A stretch of 36,557 nt of DNA from an uncultured Saprospiraceae bacterium (lineage in GTDB: Bacteria > Bacteroidota > Bacteroidia > Chitinophagales > Saprospiraceae). The DNA is taken from positions 1 through 36,557 of the forward strand of contig CALLLR010000112.1 of the NCBI GenBank assembly GCA_938008185.1, read 5' to 3'. A program made the position numbers and the translations under genes. The notes below the pieces were generated by a model, which was not told where the DNA came from, ran no database searches, and saw only the letters and a list, made by a program, of their open reading frames with translations. This document shows, one piece after another, positions 1 through 8,021 of this stretch (position 1 is the first letter of the stretch; every line of letters begins with the position of its first letter).

Positions 1-237
1 GGTTTTACAACGAATGTCAGAAATTCCCATCAGGCCATCTTCTCCCCAGCGGTAGGCGCGACTACGGGCGTGATCGTGTGGCAAATAGGACCAGGCCTGA
101 CCATTGGGGCTATAATCTTCACGGACGGTTCCCCACTGTCGCTCACTGAGATAAGGCCCCCAGTCGAGCCATCTTTCTTTGCCGGAATAATGGTCGTCAA
201 GTCTTTTTTGTTCTGCAGTTTTCTTAGGAATGGGCAT
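1..237 (-). CDS. GH63-like glucosidase (MGH1-like glycoside hydrolase), N-terminal 79 codons only
   Basis: The minus-strand frame opens at ATG 237-235 and runs off the left edge without a stop, giving 79 residues. The start [17 protein letters not shown] leads into [20 protein letters not shown] and then [21 protein letters not shown], which I recognise as the conserved N-terminus of bacterial 'glucosidase' proteins with an MGH1-like/GH63-type six-hairpin fold. Family members are usually large (over 800 residues), so most of the protein, including the catalytic acids, lies outside the window. No signal peptide is visible, so a cytoplasmic role in alpha-glucoside or glycan hydrolysis is inferred. 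A TATCTTCG box 17 bp upstream fits a Bacteroidota promoter. Family identity is fairly sure; the substrate is unknown. Confidence 0.8.
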   Translation of the reverse strand, partial: MPIPKKTAEQKRLDDHYSGKERWLDWGPYLSERQWGTVREDYSPNGQAWSYLPHDHARSRAYRWGEDGLMGISDIRCKT

Positions 238-253
238 AGGTGTTTTTTGGGAA

Positions 254-261
254 CGAAGATA
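254..261 (-). promoter_or_regulatory. possible -7 box of the glucosidase gene
   Basis: On the minus strand this reads TATCTTCG, close to the Bacteroidota -7 consensus TAnnTTTG, 16-17 nt before the ATG at 237. No good TTTG -33 element is visible at the expected distance. The same TATCTTCG variant precedes the PqiA-like gene at 34512. Confidence 0.35.
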
Positions 262-324
262 AGGAAATTATCGAAAAGGTGATGAAGTGGGACATAGGAA
301 AGGAAATGTTTGAGAGGCGAGAAC

Positions 325-353
325 ATAGCAAACCCGCAGGGCGGGTTTGCTAT
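325..353. repeat. REP-like perfect palindrome, 12-bp stem
   Basis: ATAGCAAACCCG (325-336), loop CAGGG, CGGGTTTGCTAT (342-353): a perfect 12-bp inverted repeat. It is followed by CCCTGCGGGAGGCC (359-372). The motifs TAGCrAACCCGyAGGG and GGGAGGCC recur in the spacer at 11315-11369, so this is probably a member of a dispersed intergenic family. It lacks a T-run, so it is not a typical intrinsic terminator. Confidence 0.7.
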
Positions 354-554
354 TCCCACCCCCTGCGGGAGGCCCAATGTCTCGCTCCTAGCTTTAGACT
401 TATTTTTCCGGAGCTTGATGTGCTTGCAAGCGGCAAATTGGGAACAAACTGATGGAAACTTTGGGGTGATCATCGGCGAAGTAACTCCCAGGTAATTTTT
501 CACCAAAAAACGGATCATGAATACTTCAGACCTGCATATTGAAACCGAAAGCCT

Positions 555-600
555 ACTGAAAGTCATTGTCAGCCAAGCACATTAAAAGGGAAAAAAGTCC
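555..600 (+). repeat. single copy of the ACTGAAAG...GGGAAAAAAG repeat
   Basis: The stretch begins ACTGAAAGTC, contains ATTGTCAGCCAA and ends AAAAGGGAAAAAAGTCC. It matches the segments ACTGAAAGCCAAACACGCTA, ATTGTCAGCCC and AGAAGGGAAAAAAGCCC of the tandem array at 1754-1896. It lies 28 bp 3' of the esterase stop, in the same relation to its gene as the array has to the DUF1572 gene. Confidence 0.55.
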
Positions 601-627
601 ATCCTCCGCCCTCTTCGATAAAAATAA

Positions 628-1512
628 CTACTGCATCAACCACGGATAAGCCACCGCAAAAGACTTTCTCCACGTCACGTGCCAGTGGCCTTCGTTGGGA
701 ATTATTTCATAATGGACCGCATCCTCCTTTAAGCCTGCCGCTTTAAATTTATCATAAATAGCTTTGGCGTGCGGGATCATGATATTGCCTTCGTATTCCC
801 CGACACTAACGAAGACTTTTTTATCGGCGAGTTGCTCTTTTGATAGTTCCATTGCCATAAGACGATCGTAATCTACCCACATGGCAGGCGACTGAACAAT
901 GGCATTTCCAAAAGTTTCCGGATGTGCCATCAACATATAGTAGGCCATCATACCACTTCTGGAAATTCCACCGATGGCGGTGGCCTTCGCAGCCGGATCT
1001 GTCCGGTAATGACTGTCCACCCAGGCCTTTAAATCTTTCGCAACCCAATTCGCGTAGGCTGCTCCGTGTGCTTCCGGATTATCCTTGTTTACAAAAGGTG
1101 TGTATTCAGCATCCCGGTCCTCCGCATCATTTATGCCAATGGCAATTGCGGTCGGTTTACCAGCGGCGGAAGCTGCGTTGATCACCTCATCAATCTGCCA
1201 TTCCGGCCCCATATTTTCCAGATCATTAAAAGAAGATTCTCCGTCCATAAAATACATCACCGGATATCTGCGAATGGTATCCTGATGGTACTCGGGAGGC
1301 ACATAGATATGAATGGTTTTTTTTTCGTTTCGATAACCCACCAAAATTGAATCTCTTAGAACGGTAACGGTGGGAGAGGACGTATCGACCAAATTTTGAT
1401 AAAAAGAATCACGGTACTTTTTTTCCTGATATTGACCATAATAGCGATAGGCACTCCAAATGGCAAAAATAAGCGTACCAGGAAGCATAAAAAGGAATAT
1501 TTTCTTGATCAT
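628..1512 (-). CDS. Esterase-D/enterochelin-esterase-like alpha/beta hydrolase
   Basis: A 294-residue protein with an N-terminal hydrophobic helix (about residues 4-22), so membrane-anchored or exported. It then shows the Esterase_phd/PF00756 pattern: IHIYVPPEY, the strand YPVMYFMDGE, the nucleophile elbow GGISRSG (Ser in G-x-S-x-x-G), an acidic strand ending SVGEYEG, and a C-terminal NEGHWH with the probable catalytic His. Length and motif order fit enterochelin-esterase/feruloyl-esterase-like hydrolases. The substrate cannot be told; no siderophore genes are nearby. It appears monocistronic: repeat-filled spacers lie on both sides. TATCTTTA 26-33 bp upstream of the ATG is a possible -7 box. 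Confidence 0.85.
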   Translation of the reverse strand: MIKKIFLFMLPGTLIFAIWSAYRYYGQYQEKKYRDSFYQNLVDTSSPTVTVLRDSILVGYRNEKKTIHIYVPPEYHQDTIRRYPVMYFMDGESSFNDLENMGPEWQIDEVINAASAAGKPTAIAIGINDAEDRDAEYTPFVNKDNPEAHGAAYANWVAKDLKAWVDSHYRTDPAAKATAIGGISRSGMMAYYMLMAHPETFGNAIVQSPAMWVDYDRLMAMELSKEQLADKKVFVSVGEYEGNIMIPHAKAIYDKFKAAGLKEDAVHYEIIPNEGHWHVTWRKSFAVAYPWLMQ

Positions 1513-1895
1513 AACGGAACAGTTTAAAGCGGTTTTCTAAAGATAGAAAAATTCTAGAAAAATTCTAGAACTGTTCAGTAAAATCCAAATAACAATTTTT
1601 GAAACTGTATAAATAAAGATGTCGTCCCGCATCCCACCCCTCACCATATGAAAAAAGCCAAACCCGCCAAAAGAGAAAAAAGCCAAACAAAAAAGCAGAA
1701 AAAAAAGCCAATCGACCACCCCTCACCAATTGAAGAGAGCCCACCGAAAGTACACCGAAAGCCAAACACGTTAGCAGAGAAAAAGCCAAACAAGCTAGCA
1801 GAGAAAAAAGTCAATTGTCAGCCCACTGAAAGCCAAACACGCTAGAAGGGAAAAAAGCCCACTGAAAGCCAAACACGCCAACAGAGAAAAAACCC
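1513..1895. other. 383-bp repeat-rich spacer
   Basis: The esterase-proximal part has the direct duplication AAAAATTCTAG (about 1547-1569), containing the palindrome TTCTAGAA, flanked by GAACAG/CTGTTC. From 1640 onward it is an A-rich degenerate tandem repeat. An open plus-strand frame at 1648-1845 encodes only a Lys/Pro-rich low-complexity peptide dictated by the repeat, so I do not call it a gene. Confidence 0.6.
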
Positions 1896-1896
1896 C
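1640..1896 (+). repeat. degenerate tandem repeat, best unit 36 bp
   Basis: Two adjacent 36-bp units, 1825-1860 and 1861-1896, both start ACTGAAAGCCAAACACG and end in an A-run followed by CCC. A third copy starts at 1754 (ACCGAAAGCCAAACACG) and a partial one at about 1788. Further left the pattern decays into AAAAAAGCCAAA blocks and two CCCCTCACCA(A/T) segments (from about 1637 and 1719). The last unit ends exactly at the stop codon of the minus-strand DUF1572 gene. Confidence 0.75.
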
Positions 1897-2480
1897 TAAC
1901 CCTTTAAACCATCTAAAAACTCATCCGTAAAGTGACCCCGCCTTTTTTTCTGCGCGAACTTTTTCTTGTTATAAATTTTTGAATCTCCTTTTGGAATAGA
2001 TAAACTTTGCCAGTCCTTTCCCCGCCGCATCTGTCCAATCAAAACGATTTGTCCAACGTGGTACGCATAGTGCGCCAGCTGACGGTTAACCGCCTCAACA
2101 ATTGTGTGACCCTGGTTTCGAATATATACAAGTTGCTCAAAATTATTTTCATTCACCGAATCCAAAGCGGTAAACAAAGTCTGCCAGCCTGCTGACCATT
2201 TAGCGATAAGATCGGATCTGGTTTTTATCAAATCTTCGAATTCCTGATCGCGGTTACGAAAATCTTTTTCTCCGTCGGTGGTCAGAAAATCCGTCCAGCG
2301 GGATTGCATGTTACCATGTAAATGATTAACAATAATCGCAATGGAATTATTTTCGGAAGGCGATTGCCAGAACAAATCTTCGTCGGGAAGTTGAGCAAAG
2401 GTTTTGTCTCCCAACATTTTATAATAGGTAAACTGTTTTCTAGTGGATTGAAGGAAATTATTTATTAAGCTCGTTGGCAT
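1896..2480 (-). CDS. DUF1572 (DinB-fold) protein
   Basis: A 194-residue protein from ATG 2480. It has the DUF1572 pattern of the DinB/YfiT four-helix superfamily: LFWQ (36-39), SIAIIVNHLHGNMQSRWTDF with His53/His55, WQTLF, YIRNQGHTI, RQLAHYAYHVGQIV with the C-terminal His pair, and SIPKGDSKIYN. In this superfamily three His residues usually bind a divalent metal; the activity of DUF1572 is not established. Earlier in-frame ATGs exist at 2504 and 2582, but homology begins at MPTSLINNFLQS, so I chose 2480. The gene stands alone, with a tandem repeat abutting its stop. Confidence 0.85.
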   Translation of the reverse strand: MPTSLINNFLQSTRKQFTYYKMLGDKTFAQLPDEDLFWQSPSENNSIAIIVNHLHGNMQSRWTDFLTTDGEKDFRNRDQEFEDLIKTRSDLIAKWSAGWQTLFTALDSVNENNFEQLVYIRNQGHTIVEAVNRQLAHYAYHVGQIVLIGQMRRGKDWQSLSIPKGDSKIYNKKKFAQKKRRGHFTDEFLDGLKG

Positions 2481-2620
2481 AATTCTAAAGTTTGATGATG
2501 TCATTTTTTTATAGAAAAATTTTCGGCCAATTATATTTGAGCCTGCTCTAAAAACTAGGAAAACAGAAAACTTGAGATACATTTAATAAAAATAATATTC
2601 ATATTTGATTCACGACACCT

Positions 2621-2683
2621 TGCCTACCGGCAGGCAGGAAAGATATACACGTTAAAGAATCTCTGCGTTCTCTGCTCCTCTGC
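2621..2683. repeat. GC-rich palindrome plus CTCTGC repeat
   Basis: TGCCTACC/GGCAGGCA (2621-2636) is an inverted repeat with one mismatch. About 25 bp on, the stretch 2661-2683 carries CTCTGC three times. Both stand out in GC from the surrounding AT-rich spacer. They look like members of dispersed intergenic repeat families, which one window cannot prove. Confidence 0.45.
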
Positions 2684-2751
2684 ACGACAAAACACTTTTA
2701 GAGAAACTCATATTTTATTAATTAAAAAAAACAAATCGTCTCCCAATTGCA

Positions 2752-5334
2752 TCACCTCAAAATCGAAACATCTCCACTAAAAAGAAGTACCGTCCCATCT
2801 ACCAACGCTATTTCCACTTGCCAAATATATACGCCCGTTGAAGCTAACTTACCTCCAATTCGACCATCCCAAAATTCAGTTGGATTTGAATGATTCAATT
2901 CTTTTTTGGAAAAAACCTTTACGCCCCAGCGATCAAATATTTTCATGTTTTTAAGATGTGAAACACCACAATACGGGAACATTTGAAAGTAATCATTTCG
3001 CCCATCAAAGTTGGGACTAAATGCGTTTGGAACGTAGAGGAGTTGTTCTTTGTCAAGCACTACCTGTACCAGGGAAGTGTCCGCACAGCCTATCATATTC
3101 TCCACCGCTAGTTGGTAACTCGGCAAAAAGGGAACCTGCAATTCGGGCGTTGGACAATCGTAACAATCCAGACCTGCACGCCGGGTCCATTGGTAAGCGA
3201 CCGCAGCATCGCCCGTGATGGTGGGCCGTAGTTTTAACGGCGTACAAAAATCCGTTTCAATCAGGCCAGGCATGTTAATGGTAGGAGAGGGGAGAAGAGA
3301 AATAGTCGTACCTACGGTATCCGGACATAATCCATTGTTGTCAATGACTACTTCGTAATACCCTTCATTTAAGACGGAGATAGATGATACATTTATTTGT
3401 TGACTATCACTTGTTATGGCATTTGGGCCCGACCAGCTAAAAGCGGTAAGGTCACCATTACCCACCGCTTCCAGTTGGATGGGTGCGCGTTCACAATATT
3501 CTAAATCACCTGAAATGGAGGCCTCAATTTCAGGCGCTACTAATGTTTCGATTTCTCTGATTTGTTCACAAAACCCATAAGTAGCCACCAGTTTAAATTT
3601 TCCATTATAATCCAGCGATGCCGTGTCAATCGTATTGTTTAATTCTGTGGAACCAAATCGCTCGGGACCTGTCCAGTAAACAGTTCCGCCCGGAAAGAGA
3701 CTAGCGGACAATTCGAGGTCAACACCTTCACAAATTGGACTGTTGGTAACGGTGGTAACTTGCAGTTGATCATTTGGCGGCTCAATTACAAAGGGTTGTT
3801 CTTTCCATCCGAAACTGCATAAACTATTTTCCAGGGTTACTTGAGCAATAAAATATTCATCCGGAAGTAAGCCATTAATAGTAAATGATTTTGTATCATC
3901 AATCAAAAATTCATAATGGAATTCTTCCCAACTTTGGTTACGTACCAGAACGTTGTATTTTTCTCCTGGCCGCAGAACTGGAGAAGAAACGATAACACGG
4001 GAATCAACTGCGTTTAAACAATCAGTCGGCTGAGTGATCTCGATCATCGTATCTTCCAGGGGTTGTGGTTCCGACAAAAGACGAGTAGGGTCAGGAGCAG
4101 ATCCTGATGTTCTTGGATCATCAGAAACTTTAGATCCTCCAAAAAGCAAAGGTAAATTTGTTAAAAGCGCCTGATTGTAGACGGAGCCCACTGGTATATC
4201 GATTACCTCCGCACGAATGGTGATTTCTACTGATCCTCTGGCTGAAACGCGAAGATTATTAATGGTTAAAATCTGTGTTCCAATGCCTGTTCCCACTTCA
4301 ATATCTCCAGTAAAATTCCCGGTTATATTCTGGATCACCATTTCTGTGGGTAAGGTATCTGTCAAATTCAGGCCGGATAATTCCAGATAAGAGCGATTCG
4401 TAATGGTGAGTATATAATCTACCTCAGAACCATTACAAGGCACATCTCGTGGTTGGACATTGTTGGTGAAAAAAAGACTATATGGGCAAGAACAGCCGTC
4501 GCTCGTATTTGCCAAAGGGGTACTGATTCCCTGGATATTTGCCGCGGCCGTGGTTGTATTAATTGAAATTAATCGGCTTTGGGTAAAGGGCTCGTCTGCG
4601 TAAGGTCCCAGTCCGTATAATTGCCCTCCCGTGGTAAAAAACAAACTACCCAACCGCCAAACCACATCTGCTGGAATTGGGGCAATCGGTGTGACCATTC
4701 CAACGTTTGGATCCAAAAAGTCAACATTAATGCTCAGCAAATATCCGCGGGTATTGGCTGGATTATAATCTTCTTCCGGAAAACTCCCCTGGAAGGCATA
4801 GGCAATCCCCGGATTGTTTGGGTCAATTGCGAGATCATCAATACGGGTCGTAAAAGGACCTGAATTTTCCGATGCCGGATTCCAAAATAAATCGAGTGTT
4901 TCTACCAACGTAAAATTATCTACCACGTCAAATACCAGTATTTTGTTCAGGTCATCTTCATAACAAATATATTGTCCTTGTGGAGTACAGTCTCCCGCGT
5001 AGACCTGTAGGGTATCCACCTGAGGAACTGATCCGACCACTTCATAAGTCCAATCTGCCCGCAAGCGTGCAATTTGATTCGAATTTTCTTTTACCCCGTA
5101 GATGTAATTGTCTGCCGGATTAAATCCAACAGCATCAAATTTTTCTCCCAGGTATGCGGAAATCTGACTGTAATTGACCGCTCCAAAGGGCACAAAATTT
5201 ATGTTGAAGTTGGTGGTGGATTCCGTTACGGCGGAAAGAATCAGTCGTCCATCACACTGGAATGGCTGGCCAGATAGGGGAAGGAATTGGCAGGTAAGAA
5301 AAATAAAAATTATGGCGGTTCGAACAAGCAGCAT
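2752..5334 (-). CDS. Large secreted protein with gliding-motility (T9SS type B) C-terminal domain
   Basis: An 860-residue protein. A signal peptide (about 1-22, ending LPLSGQ) is followed by a repeat region that reads like a DUF6923-type beta-propeller (residues about 40-290, with FDAVGFNPADNYIYGV and IDDLAIDPNNPGIAY). Next comes a DUF11-like Ig domain (about 300-385, VDYILTITNRS...LTDTLPTEM), then Ig/PKD-like segments with paired Cys. The C-terminal domain YVPNAFSPNFDGRNDYFQMF...IFDRWGVKVF...GVYIWQVE is the gliding-motility-associated CHU_C/TIGR04131 signature used for export by the type IX secretion system. The protein is therefore cell-surface or secreted. Its ligand is unknown. It is followed (3') by 168 bp with palindromes and seems monocistronic. 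Confidence 0.9.
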   Translation of the reverse strand: MLLVRTAIIFIFLTCQFLPLSGQPFQCDGRLILSAVTESTTNFNINFVPFGAVNYSQISAYLGEKFDAVGFNPADNYIYGVKENSNQIARLRADWTYEVVGSVPQVDTLQVYAGDCTPQGQYICYEDDLNKILVFDVVDNFTLVETLDLFWNPASENSGPFTTRIDDLAIDPNNPGIAYAFQGSFPEEDYNPANTRGYLLSINVDFLDPNVGMVTPIAPIPADVVWRLGSLFFTTGGQLYGLGPYADEPFTQSRLISINTTTAAANIQGISTPLANTSDGCSCPYSLFFTNNVQPRDVPCNGSEVDYILTITNRSYLELSGLNLTDTLPTEMVIQNITGNFTGDIEVGTGIGTQILTINNLRVSARGSVEITIRAEVIDIPVGSVYNQALLTNLPLLFGGSKVSDDPRTSGSAPDPTRLLSEPQPLEDTMIEITQPTDCLNAVDSRVIVSSPVLRPGEKYNVLVRNQSWEEFHYEFLIDDTKSFTINGLLPDEYFIAQVTLENSLCSFGWKEQPFVIEPPNDQLQVTTVTNSPICEGVDLELSASLFPGGTVYWTGPERFGSTELNNTIDTASLDYNGKFKLVATYGFCEQIREIETLVAPEIEASISGDLEYCERAPIQLEAVGNGDLTAFSWSGPNAITSDSQQINVSSISVLNEGYYEVVIDNNGLCPDTVGTTISLLPSPTINMPGLIETDFCTPLKLRPTITGDAAVAYQWTRRAGLDCYDCPTPELQVPFLPSYQLAVENMIGCADTSLVQVVLDKEQLLYVPNAFSPNFDGRNDYFQMFPYCGVSHLKNMKIFDRWGVKVFSKKELNHSNPTEFWDGRIGGKLASTGVYIWQVEIALVDGTVLLFSGDVSILR

Positions 5335-5452
5335 AAGTATTGGTAAAGTACTTATTTAATTGGAGATTGGAAAAATAATAGGATAAGTTTATGGATGTTT
5401 TATAGTCAAATGACTTAAAATGTCAGGTTATGAACGATTTTTCAAATCTCAA

Positions 5453-6022
5453 CTATCTTTGGTAACTTCCACCTCCACCGATTCTTACCCCAATATACAT
5501 TCCAATAGCCGTGATTTTCCAAACACCTCTTGCCAGCATACACCAATAAAATATTCGGTCCGCATCGGCCCGGATGATGGCTCTTGCTTGCTGATTCTGA
5601 GGGTTTCGATAAAAATAGTCATGTAAAATAGCGGCATAAACGGTGTTACTTAACGGGGAAATAAAACTTTGTAAAAGGATTGGAATACTGGCAAAGTCCG
5701 TGGTAGATTGTGCAGGAATGGTCAGTACATATTTCACTTTATCCATCGTAAATTTCACTTCCCAGTCGTATAATAGCACAAAGTGACCAGGCTCATCTAT
5801 CGGAATAATATAGGTTTGTCCATTTTGTAGAGTGACGGTTCGTTTTTCCACGGACCAATTTGAATTAGGACGATTTATCCAGGAAAAAGCAGGGGCATGA
5901 TCCAGTAAATTTCCGATGCCAACGTGGGCGGGTCTTGCTAGTTTGTCGGCAATATACAGCAGGATAGCTATAACGAGGAAGAATGCGATAAGGAAGGACA
6001 GAAATACAAATAGGCAATACAT
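5453..6022 (-). CDS. DUF1353 membrane-anchored protein
   Basis: A 189-residue protein with a strongly hydrophobic N-terminal helix (about 3-27). The C-terminal half matches DUF1353 (PF07087): VKYVLTIPAQSTTDFASIP, ILHDYFYRN, ADRIFYWCM and a glycine-rich end GVRIGGGG. DUF1353 is often found in phage or mobile contexts and has no settled function; here the neighbours are ordinary chromosomal genes. It lies 118 bp 5' of the T9SS cargo gene in the same direction, and co-transcription is possible but not shown. Confidence 0.8.
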   Translation of the reverse strand: MYCLFVFLSFLIAFFLVIAILLYIADKLARPAHVGIGNLLDHAPAFSWINRPNSNWSVEKRTVTLQNGQTYIIPIDEPGHFVLLYDWEVKFTMDKVKYVLTIPAQSTTDFASIPILLQSFISPLSNTVYAAILHDYFYRNPQNQQARAIIRADADRIFYWCMLARGVWKITAIGMYIGVRIGGGGSYQR

Positions 6023-6183
6023 AGCAGGTTTTCTAGTTAGGTAATATTACGAAATATTCGGGAACTTACACTTTATTGGAAAAATGTATATCCCGATTTG
6101 GATCGCTTCCGCAAATCTCCTATCTTTCACTTTTATTATTTTTAAACAACTTCAATAAGTTATTGCCAATATTATAACAATCT

Positions 6184-6774
6184 TTGAATTCATTAAAATC
6201 ATTTTTTACGGGAAAATATTTTCTTTGGCTGATCCTGTTAATTCCCGGAATTCTCACGACGCTCAACTATTTTAGAGGCCAGACCAATTACGCAATGATC
6301 ATGCACGTTACGGGGGAATTTGCGGGGCGATTTTTAGCCATTAGTCTTGTAGCCACGCCACTGGTTTTGCTGTTTCCTAATGGTCGACCGGCAAAATGGC
6401 TGGTTCGCAATCGTCGTTTTTTCGGCGTAACTGCTTTTGTTTATACCTTGCTGCACACCATTTTCTATTTATTGGAATATCCCGTCGGTCAATTGACGAG
6501 TGAGTTTGTACAAATTCCAATGCTTACCGGATGGATTGCTTTTTTTATTTTTATACCATTGGCCTTTACCAGTACCGATGCCGCCGTGAGGCGAATGGGG
6601 CCTGCCTGGAAAAAATTACAGCGCTGGGTTTATCTGGCTGGTGTACTGGCTTTTGTGCATTGGGCGTTGTTGGGTTTACAAGGAGATCATGCAAGTGCTG
6701 GCGGTGCATTATTTCATTTTGTTCCGGTGATGGTTTTACAGGTGTATCGGATTTGGAAGCAGAAATTAGTTTGA
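6184..6774 (+). CDS. Ferric-reductase-like transmembrane (MsrQ-type) protein
   Basis: A 196-residue polytopic membrane protein. Helices are visible around 11-28, 45-65, 77-97, 110-130 and 148-166. The pattern HVTGEFAGRFLAISLVATPL...RRFFGVTAFVYTLLHTIFY...WVYLAGVLAFVHW matches the ferric reductase-like domain (PF01794) of the MsrQ/YedZ group, with three His (about 40, 91, 158) positioned as haem ligands. No MsrP partner is present. The start is a TTG at 6184: an in-frame TAA lies three codons upstream and the next Met would remove the first helix. Its substrate is unknown; a role in quinone-to-periplasm electron transfer is family inference. Confidence 0.82.
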   Translation: MNSLKSFFTGKYFLWLILLIPGILTTLNYFRGQTNYAMIMHVTGEFAGRFLAISLVATPLVLLFPNGRPAKWLVRNRRFFGVTAFVYTLLHTIFYLLEYPVGQLTSEFVQIPMLTGWIAFFIFIPLAFTSTDAAVRRMGPAWKKLQRWVYLAGVLAFVHWALLGLQGDHASAGGALFHFVPVMVLQVYRIWKQKLV

Positions 6775-6822
6775 AAATTTAATTTTTAATAAATTTAATT
6801 ACTAGATAAAAAAATCACAAAC

Positions 6823-7881
6823 ATGAATAACAGTAAATCAATTTTTCGAGTATCTTTCTTGTTGATAAGCATGTCCTTGCTGTTTACAAATTGTCAAGAA
6901 AAACCCTCGAATGTCGAAGGAAAAATGACGAAATCAACTGAACAATCTTCTGAAAAAACTACCATTTATCCCAGCGATGTCATCCCATTTTTTGATAAAT
7001 GGACGATCACCCTTGGAGATGGAGAATCGGTCAGAAATCTGGTTGGTTACGAGAAGAAAGATTTTTTTTATACCGTAAATGAAGACGGAACAAACTGGGT
7101 AGTCTATAAAACACCTAATTCTGGTATTACTACCAAAAATTCCAGTAATACCAGAACCGAGCTAGGCGAAAAACGGAGATGGACCGCCAGAGAAGGTGGA
7201 AAACTGACGGGAACTTGTAAAGTGCAACACGTCTCGACTTCCGGCGACGCCAGAGTAGCGGCCTCCTACGCGGTTGTCGTGGGACAAATCCACAGCGGCA
7301 CCGACCACAAAAACGAGCCTCTAAAAATATTCTACAAAAAATTTCCCGGTCATACAAAAGGCTCCGTTTACTGGAATTACGAAATCAATACCCTGGGCGA
7401 TAACGGAAAAAGATGGGATTTCTCAACCGCTGTTTGGGGACACGATATGTCGGTCGTAGGTGATGCGCCCGACTCGTATCCAAAGGAACCGGAAGATGGG
7501 ATTGCGCTGGGAGAAGTATTCAGTTACGAGGTAATTGTTACGGACGGCATAATGACACTTAATTTTTCCAGTCCTGGTCACGAATCCAAATCCTTTACCA
7601 AAAGTCTGATCGAATCAGCATACACGAAGTCATCAGATATTCCGCAACAAATTCGAACTTTATACGCTTCCATCGGCCGGGATGGCGTTGAAAAACCCGA
7701 AGCCTATACTGGTGAAGAACAGTTCTTTAAACAAGGTGCTTACAATCAAACCAACGGCAAAGATCCGGAAACCAACATGGTCTGGAGTACCGGTTCGGAG
7801 ATTTACGGTGGAGATATCGCCAAGCAATACGCGAACGGAAGCTACGCGGAAGTGTGGTTTAGCAAGGGGACGGTGGAGTAG
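6823..7881 (+). CDS. Alginate lyase, polysaccharide lyase family 7 (lipoprotein)
   Basis: A 352-residue protein. The N-terminus has a lipoprotein signal ending LLFTNC with the lipidated Cys at 24, so it is anchored at the cell surface or periplasmic face. The three PL7 hallmarks are present: R111-T-E-L, Q155-I-H157 and, near the C-terminus, FFKQGAYNQ with catalytic Tyr307. The reaction is beta-elimination of alginate. In PL7 the QIH form (rather than QVH) is generally linked to activity on polyG or mixed blocks; that is family knowledge, untested here. No SusC/SusD or other alginate genes are nearby, so it is not in a classical utilisation locus. It starts 48 bp after the ferric-reductase-like gene. 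Confidence 0.9.
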   Translation: MNNSKSIFRVSFLLISMSLLFTNCQEKPSNVEGKMTKSTEQSSEKTTIYPSDVIPFFDKWTITLGDGESVRNLVGYEKKDFFYTVNEDGTNWVVYKTPNSGITTKNSSNTRTELGEKRRWTAREGGKLTGTCKVQHVSTSGDARVAASYAVVVGQIHSGTDHKNEPLKIFYKKFPGHTKGSVYWNYEINTLGDNGKRWDFSTAVWGHDMSVVGDAPDSYPKEPEDGIALGEVFSYEVIVTDGIMTLNFSSPGHESKSFTKSLIESAYTKSSDIPQQIRTLYASIGRDGVEKPEAYTGEEQFFKQGAYNQTNGKDPETNMVWSTGSEIYGGDIAKQYANGSYAEVWFSKGTVE

Positions 7882-7923
7882 GAAATAGCCCGCCAATTTA
7901 TTTTAAAAAATATTTTGATTAGG

Positions 7924-8010
7924 ATGGAAGGACATGGTTTTAAGAAAAAGAACGAACTTCGTGCTTTAAATGTAGCAGAATTTTTTGTAGATAAGTTGTT
8001 GAAGAAATAA
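7924..8010 (+). CDS. possible 28-residue ORF between alginate lyase and tsaC
   Basis: ATG 7924 to TAA 8010 encodes MEGHGFKKKNELRALNVAEF followed by FVDKLLKK, a basic helix-like peptide. It is in frame with the alginate lyase: 14 sense codons separate the lyase TAG (7879-7881) from this ATG with no other stop. It could be a small gene, a decayed C-terminal piece, or chance. No clear ribosome binding site beyond TTAGG just before the ATG. Confidence 0.25.
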   Translation: MEGHGFKKKNELRALNVAEFFVDKLLKK

Positions 8011-8021
8011 AACTTTGTTCT

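Larger units (their letters stand above)
238..627. other. 390-bp spacer between glucosidase and esterase genes
   Basis: There is no convincing gene. The open frames here are low-quality and follow the palindromes. The spacer holds the glucosidase promoter region, the 12-bp-stem palindrome at 325-353, a second CCCTGCGGGAGGCC block at 359-372, and a copy of the 36-bp-type repeat at 555-600 just 3' of the esterase stop. Confidence 0.6.

Noticed and set aside
30-566. Minus-strand 178-codon open frame
   Set aside because: It lies in another frame over the clearly conserved glucosidase start and through the palindrome; the glucosidase frame explains the conservation.
1648-1845. Plus-strand open frame for a Lys/Pro-rich 65-residue protein
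   Set aside because: Its sequence simply mirrors the A-rich tandem repeat; no start context and no protein-like composition.
5305-5335. GGTTCGAAC resembling a tRNA T-loop
   Set aside because: It lies within the signal-peptide codons of the T9SS cargo gene; no acceptor or anticodon stems fit.
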